Below are positions 58,714 to 64,000 of a stretch of DNA of 64,000 nucleotides, one piece after another. The stretch is taken from the NCBI RefSeq assembly GCF_000234665.1, contig NC_018324.1:367501-431500 (forward strand). The letters run 5' to 3'. Position numbers and translations under genes: made by a program. Under the pieces are notes generated by a model. The model searched no databases. It had not been told where the DNA came from and saw only the letters and a list, made by a program, of their open reading frames with translations. The first letter of the stretch is position 1. Each line of letters begins with the position of its first letter. The stretch is from Leishmania mexicana MHOM/GT/2001/U1103 (Eukaryota > Euglenozoa > Kinetoplastea > Trypanosomatida > Trypanosomatidae).

Positions 58714-61497
58714 ATGACGGAGTACGCTGGGAGCCAGACCACAAGGCAGGCTCAATCGGTGAAATCGACCCCGCTGGCAAATCAGACGAGGGTGAGTATG
58801 CCCGCGGCCACCGCGCTGCCGTCAACGAGTGACATAGAAATGTATCCCAGAGCGCTCCCGCCCCTCGCGCGGAACGGGGCATGGAGCGACAACAACACGG
58901 CATGCAGCGCCCAGTACAATGTCGACCCTTCCGCAGCGGGGAATGTGAGCACAACCACCGCCACGGGCGCAGCGTTCCCGGATTCATCTTCCCCTTCGAC
59001 ACGCACCAATAGAGACCCGTCCCGCGGCCCGTTGCGGCTAGGCGTCAGTGACCCTGCGCCTTCTCCGTTGACGTCAACAGCCTCCCCTAACACAGCACCG
59101 GCTCTATCGGGGCAGCAGGTCCTTCACTTCCCTCGTAAACCAGCCGGTAGCACCGGTGCTCCCCGCATGCCCATCGGTCTCACAAGTGTGAGCCTGAAGA
59201 ACCCCGAGGAAAATGACACGTGCCCACAGTTGCAAAGCACAGGTCAAGGCGACGAAGCCGCCCGGCGGTCCAGCCAAAAGGCATGCAATCCTGCTCCTAC
59301 GGAAGATTACGTCCATAAGTGCGCCGATTGTCGGCCGCCACTCACTGCCGAGCAGCGTCCGCGGGGGCGTGAGTCGACGGCTGCCCTACATGCGCCGCCG
59401 TCCCGGTCCGATAACACAGAGGTCGATTTTCTGGCGCGGCAGTTCGTGCAGCGCACCGTTCTTTGGTCGTCCATGTGCAACTGTGTCTCTCAACGTGAGT
59501 CGCCCGCGCATCGTAATCGTGATGAATTGGTCAAGTCAACGCTGCGAAACGTCAGCGTGGGCGCGGGAAGCAGCGCTTGCTTGCACGAAGTGACCGCGAG
59601 CGTACCAGTCTTCAGTAAGACCGCAGGGGCTTCCAGCCGCTCATGTGTGGGGGTCGTAAACTCTACAAGCGTGCACAGTTCACATCGCGATGAAACGGAC
59701 AACGGGGCTCTAGGTGACTCCCCCTCTACCCATGCAGACAACCCTGCCTTATCGACTCGCGAGACGTTCCCGATCCCTCGCTGCTGCCCCGATGACTTAC
59801 TGCGAGGTGACGACAAGATTTGGGCCCCTGGCAAGCCGCTGCGTATCGCGTACGTTACCTGGAACATGGCTAGCAGGAGGCCACGCACCGGCGAGATCTC
59901 CGCCTACTGTATCTACCCAAACGCACACTTGGTGGTGGTCGGCACCCAGGAGAACGGCCCCTATGTGAGCTCGAACGAGCACCAGCGCCGGTGGACAAAA
60001 ATCGTTTCGCAGGTCTGTCTTGGTGGACAGTACGAGCTGGTCGGCAAGCACCATATGTGGGCGGTGCAAATGCTCGTTTTTGCTCGCCGCCGCGATGTGG
60101 CCCACTACATATCACGGGCACACGCGTCACACGTGAAGACAGGGGTGCTGAACGGCCTGGGTGGGAACAAGGGTGGCGTTGCCGTGGGGCTGGTCTTATC
60201 TCTGACGCCTAAAGACGCAGCGCCCCCGCATCGTGCGAAAGCACACCTCACCACCGCTTCTGTTCCGCAGACTCTACCGCTGAAGAGTAAGACGGCCTGG
60301 TCACGGGTGATGCCGATGAAGCGAGCGGCAACCACCCCTCAAAATCTGGACAGCTCAATGGTAGCGGGCAGAGAAAGTAGCGCTGCTTTCATGATGTCGA
60401 AATCCTCCGCGAACCGCAGCGTTGAAATACCTCCAGCCCTGACGAGCGATCCGTACATGCTACACGACGCTGATGACGAATATGGCGAGCTGCTGCATAA
60501 GCGCAGCTTTCCAGATGGCAACAGCACAGGCAACTTCTTTTTCGACAACAGCGACACTGTCGTAGACAATGACGGGGCCTTTTCGCCTGCCGAGGTGATA
60601 AGCCGCAACACCTCGTCTGACCTGACAACTGAGCACGGCGATGACGACCACTCTGACTGCCACACACAGCGCTCCGAGAACGGCATGGATCGGCATGAAC
60701 GTTGTGGCGGTGACGACGACGCTTCGAGTGACGGTAAACCAGATCGTGTCACGCCAAATTACATGACGCTGCTGTTCATCACCGCGCACCTGACGGCGCA
60801 CCAAGGCGCTGTCAGCAACCGCAATAAGGACTACCGGCAGATTGTCTACGGCCTGCAGCTGGGCGGCCGCGGCCCGCATCGTAAGTTCTTCAAGCTGCTG
60901 CTGGGTCGGAAGAAAGTGCTGGAGGGTGACGATGAGGAGGCAAGCGATGAGGACGACGAGGCTGATTGTTGGGAGGACAACAGCCCTGAAGAGGGTGTGA
61001 CGCCTTTAAGACTCCCTGCTGTGTCTGGAGTGGAGCAGAAGCGAAAGACGCGTCGCGACGTGACAGAGGAATTCGACCTCACCTTGTTCGGCGGCGACCT
61101 GAACTACCGCATTAACGGCACGCGCAAGGCCATCGAGTACGTCATCCAGCACCACAGCAACATTCGATCTATCCTGATCAACAATGACCAGCTGAGCCTT
61201 GAGCGGGCCCGCGGGAAGGTGTTTCAAGGATTCCAGGAAGGTAACCTTCTCTTCCGTCCAACGTACAAGTACGAAGTATCGGCCGGCGGCGGCGTTACCC
61301 TCAACGAGTACAACTTTTCACACAAGAAGAACCGCATGCCGGCCTACTGTGACCGGATTTTGTACAAGAAAAGGATTACCTCCGCCGCCCGCCGTGTCGC
61401 CATTCGGCTCTACACAGACGTTCCGAATGTCCGTTCGAGCGACCACCGTCCCGTCGTGGCCCTCTTCGACGTCGGCACGCGGGCCTACACTGACTGA
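58714..61497 (+). CDS. Inositol polyphosphate 5-phosphatase family protein, 927 aa
   Basis: This is a metal-dependent phosphatase that should remove the 5-phosphate from inositol phosphates or phosphoinositides. The first 370 residues are Ser/Pro/Thr-rich and disordered. The catalytic domain shows its motifs in order: TWNMASRRP near 379, GTQEN near 409, GGNKGGVAVG near 483, HLTAHQGAVSNRN near 690, GGDLNYRIN near 793, PAYCDRILY near 875 and SDHRPVVALFDV near 908. About 195 residues of acidic, Ser-rich low complexity split the domain between the fourth and fifth motifs' strands (about 493-685), and a second acidic insert lies near 738-762. There is no membrane segment. Start: the first in-frame ATG; upstream the frame opens only with a non-ATG codon. 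Confidence 0.93.
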   Translation: MTEYAGSQTTRQAQSVKSTPLANQTRVSMPAATALPSTSDIEMYPRALPPLARNGAWSDNNTACSAQYNVDPSAAGNVSTTTATGAAFPDSSSPSTRTNRDPSRGPLRLGVSDPAPSPLTSTASPNTAPALSGQQVLHFPRKPAGSTGAPRMPIGLTSVSLKNPEENDTCPQLQSTGQGDEAARRSSQKACNPAPTEDYVHKCADCRPPLTAEQRPRGRESTAALHAPPSRSDNTEVDFLARQFVQRTVLWSSMCNCVSQRESPAHRNRDELVKSTLRNVSVGAGSSACLHEVTASVPVFSKTAGASSRSCVGVVNSTSVHSSHRDETDNGALGDSPSTHADNPALSTRETFPIPRCCPDDLLRGDDKIWAPGKPLRIAYVTWNMASRRPRTGEISAYCIYPNAHLVVVGTQENGPYVSSNEHQRRWTKIVSQVCLGGQYELVGKHHMWAVQMLVFARRRDVAHYISRAHASHVKTGVLNGLGGNKGGVAVGLVLSLTPKDAAPPHRAKAHLTTASVPQTLPLKSKTAWSRVMPMKRAATTPQNLDSSMVAGRESSAAFMMSKSSANRSVEIPPALTSDPYMLHDADDEYGELLHKRSFPDGNSTGNFFFDNSDTVVDNDGAFSPAEVISRNTSSDLTTEHGDDDHSDCHTQRSENGMDRHERCGGDDDASSDGKPDRVTPNYMTLLFITAHLTAHQGAVSNRNKDYRQIVYGLQLGGRGPHRKFFKLLLGRKKVLEGDDEEASDEDDEADCWEDNSPEEGVTPLRLPAVSGVEQKRKTRRDVTEEFDLTLFGGDLNYRINGTRKAIEYVIQHHSNIRSILINNDQLSLERARGKVFQGFQEGNLLFRPTYKYEVSAGGGVTLNEYNFSHKKNRMPAYCDRILYKKRITSAARRVAIRLYTDVPNVRSSDHRPVVALFDVGTRAYTD

Positions 61498-63324
61498 TGC
61501 AATGGGTAGGCGTAGACACTTGCTTCGAAGCACCTCTTGTGTAGGCAAGGGTGTATCTTCCTTGAATGTATTTTCTTCTCTGGCCTATGTGCGTGCTGGT
61601 GACCGCCTCACTTTTCTTTGCTCTGTCGCACATCTGCTAGTCCAATCCCCTCAGCGCGGGTGCGCGTTGGTTGTGCCTACACACATATACAGGGCGGCGG
61701 CGGCAGTGCTTGTGTGTGTGTGCTTCTCTCTGCCGTAGATAATTGGATGCGCCTCCTCTCCCTCCCGTCTTTCCTTTCTTCGTTTTCGCTGTTGTGTTGT
61801 CTCTTTTGGTGCCTTCGCCATTTTGTTTGTTTCTGCTCACCTTTTTTTTCTTTGACATTCGTCTTTCCTTTTGCTTGTCTTCCCCTTCAGTCTCTCATCT
61901 CTGCTCTGGGGGGATGTGGAGGTTACGTTTGATGACCGTAGTAGTTTTGTTTGTGTGGGGGAGGGAGGAGCAGGTGGAGGAGGAGGAAAGGCTCTGATCC
62001 ACACGTCTCTCACTCTATGTCCATGAGATGCCGTGGAGCAGGGCGGCACCTTTTTTTTGCCGTCGGATGCAGGGGATGTGACTGGGCTCCGTGGTGCTCG
62101 AAGCATGAACAAGCACGGTGACGGCTGTGCGGCTCGAAAGCAACACGAAAGAGGGCAGGAATGCACTTTGATCCTTCTTGCGTGGCGAGGGCGCAACGTG
62201 ATGCTTCTGCTGCTTTGTGCTGTATGCCGCCAGCTGTCACGGTTGCCTACGCGAAGGCGCCTCCTCTTCTCTCCCCTTTTTGCCCTCATGACGTGATTGG
62301 CAAGCTCTGCGCGCAGAACTTGGTCGTGGCCGCAACTCGTCTTTCTCTTGCTGAGCATACCCGTGTACAGTGAACCAAGCGTCTCTTCTGGTGAAGCACG
62401 TGCACGCCTCCCATTTACTTCCTGCTTCTCTCTTTTTTTTGCTTTTTTTCTGTCGCCGGGCTACAAGATGTGTGGACTGTAAAGGGGCATGTTTGCGCAG
62501 CTTGGCTTGCCCTTCCCTCCCTTTTGTTCTCTATTTTATGTGGATCTCGCCACAGTGCCGGCGCTGGTGGTTCCGTTTGGTATCATACTGAGCAGTTCAA
62601 TGGTCGTTGCCGTTCTCTCTACGTGGACTGCGCTGTCGAAAGGAAGAAGCTGGAGGGACTGACGAGCGCATCACTCGTGTGTTTTCGAATGTTTGTTGTA
62701 CATTTTTTGGCGCGCGAATAGACGGCGACAGAGGGCGACTGAATAATCTCCAAAATAGAACCGAAAATCGTCTGCGAAGATATAAGGGCGAAAGTCAGCC
62801 CATGTAGTGGGTGACAGTGTGCTGAACACGCCTATAGACGCCTCGGTGCGGTTGGCGGTCTAGGTTTGGTGTTCGTTGTTAAGTGAGTGGAAGGGCCAAC
62901 AATCGGGCTTGGGTAACGTGAGCTCTTTCTGGTTGTTGTTAGCATGGTTATTAGTATCATGCTTCTTGTCCTTCTGGGTGTCCTTCGTGATCGTCTTTCT
63001 TTTTTGTTTCTTTTTTTGATGCTGCTGTCCTCCCTACTTCACCCACCTATCCACACTCTCCACTCTCCCTCTCTCTCTCTCTGCGGGGGCAATCTCACTT
63101 ACTTGTTTGCTTCATGCATGCCTCGACGTGCTGCTGCTTCGTCTTCTTCCGCACTCACCAACGTCTTTGCGACATCTCTCCGTCGCGCACACGTGTAGAT
63201 GAACTCGCACAAACAGAAGCGCACCCGCTCCAAGCGCCTCATTCGGCCCCACAGCACGTCCACCACCACACACCACTCTCCAGCTCTTCTTTCCCAAATC
63301 ACTACTCCAGCTTCTGCGTCACGG
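61498..63324. other. Long spacer, no supported gene
   Basis: C/T-rich around 61755-61890, a G-rich stretch near 61956-61990, and pyrimidine-rich sequence from about 62970 to 63310. Short ORFs have no coding character. An ATG at 63199 is in frame with the next gene but directly follows an in-frame TAG. Confidence 0.6.
63291..63310 (+). promoter_or_regulatory. Predicted trans-splice acceptor
   Basis: C/T-rich sequence ends in CACTACTCCAG with AG at 63309-63310, 14 bases before the ATG at 63325. Confidence 0.5.
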
Positions 63325-64000
63325 ATGCGCTTTGTCCGCCCCGCCACACACGCGGCGCCGCACGGCCGCGGCTGGTACGAGGCAATCCCAGAGCGTCTGA
63401 AGGTGACAATCGACGACTACTTCAGCGAGGCCACGCACTGCTACGACAATGAGGGGAAGGAGTGCGCTCGCATGACGTGCTTGATTGCTCCGCACGCCGG
63501 TATGAGCTACTCCGGCCGCACCGCCGCTGAGGCCTTCGCGGTTTTTCGTGAATACCTCTACGCAAAAGGGTCCAAAGGCTGCGAACTGGAGCGCATCTTT
63601 ATCCTTGGGCCGTCGCATACAAAAGGCTTTGAAGGGTGCGAGCTCTCCGCCGCCAGTGCGTACGAGACGCCATTTGGATCGTTGAAGGTGGACACAGCTG
63701 CCGTGGATCTTGTGATAACGGATTTGCGCAAGGCAGGCGTGGGGGCGGCCACGGCGTCTCGCCGCACGGACGAGGCGGAGCACTCGATCGAGATGGAGAC
63801 TCCTTACCTCTCCCACATTCTTCACTACCCGCCAACGACGACCGGCGCGCCGGCGCAGCCGGCAGCGGGGCGCGTCTCAATCGTGCCCATTATCGTTGGC
63901 TGGACCACCAGGCAGGACGAAAAGGCCATTTACGACGTGCTCAAGCCGTACATGGACGATGCTCGCAATTTCTTCATCTTCAGCTCTGATTTCTGCCACT
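63325..64000 (+). CDS. MEMO1: MEMO1 family protein, cut by the window end
   Basis: This is the first 225 codons of a MEMO family protein; the 3' end lies outside the window. The N-terminus MRFVRPATHA matches the family start. Three residues that bind metal in MEMO proteins can be placed: His in APHAGMSYSG, His in GPSHT, and Cys in SSDFCH at the very end of the sequence. Eukaryotic MEMO1 is linked to motility, redox and copper handling; the role in kinetoplastids is not known to me. An in-frame ATG at 63199 would add 42 basic, Ser/Thr-rich residues, but the family start and the acceptor at 63309-63310 favour 63325. Confidence 0.93.
   Translation, partial: MRFVRPATHAAPHGRGWYEAIPERLKVTIDDYFSEATHCYDNEGKECARMTCLIAPHAGMSYSGRTAAEAFAVFREYLYAKGSKGCELERIFILGPSHTKGFEGCELSAASAYETPFGSLKVDTAAVDLVITDLRKAGVGAATASRRTDEAEHSIEMETPYLSHILHYPPTTTGAPAQPAAGRVSIVPIIVGWTTRQDEKAIYDVLKPYMDDARNFFIFSSDFCH

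Noticed and set aside
1..64000. tRNA, snRNA or strand-switch region
   Set aside because: No tRNA-like box A/B pair or change of coding strand was found by reading; a tRNAscan run would be the proper test.

Overview
The window looks like nuclear DNA of a trypanosomatid, most likely a Leishmania species. Every convincing gene is an intronless, GC3-rich ORF on the + strand. The genes are separated by long pyrimidine-rich spacers carrying AG trans-splice acceptors, CA/TG microsatellites and dispersed repeats of about 0.5 kb that resemble Leishmania SIDER-type degenerate retroposons. No minus-strand gene, tRNA, snRNA or strand-switch region was seen, so the window sits inside one polycistronic transcription unit. 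From memory of L. major, the gene order (eS10 pair, IFT122, eL24 pair, short-chain 3-hydroxyacyl-CoA dehydrogenase) suggests the chromosome 36 equivalent; this was not checked.

Layout. 1-7.3 kb: a four-pass membrane protein (1080-3749), then a long spacer with a candidate 66-residue zinc-finger ORF (4753-4953) and dispersed repeat D1 (5360-5899). 7.3-16.7 kb: a 198-residue unknown protein, two tandem eS10 genes and IFT122. 16.7-32.1 kb: three large unknown genes (1646, 546 and 1672 residues). The last two lie between inverted copies (A, 21985-22511; B, 31557-32081) of a second repeat. 32.7-41 kb: a CFAP119/DUF4464-like flagellar protein, an RNase III/U1-like zinc-finger protein and a DDT-WHIM-like chromatin protein. 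41.4-47.5 kb: two identical eL24 genes flank an unknown membrane protein and a small secreted protein with two GLG1-like cysteine repeats. 48-64 kb: a HORMA (Hop1-like) protein, a mitochondrial single-pass protein, an ER thioredoxin-fold protein without CXXC, a short-chain 3-hydroxyacyl-CoA dehydrogenase, dispersed repeat D2, an inositol-polyphosphate 5-phosphatase and the start of a MEMO family gene cut by the window edge.

The genes are not a functional operon. Themes do recur: translation (eS10 x2, eL24 x2), cilium (IFT122, CFAP119-like), mitochondrion (RNase III-like, 363-residue inner-membrane protein, 1672-residue protein, dehydrogenase), secretory pathway (GLG1-like, thioredoxin-fold, large signal-peptide proteins) and chromosome biology (HORMA, DDT-WHIM). 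Expression control is expected to be post-transcriptional, through UTRs, repeats and possible G-quadruplexes. The ORF calling behind this work allows GTG/TTG/CTG starts, so each start given here was moved to a real ATG. Splice acceptors are inferred by eye.
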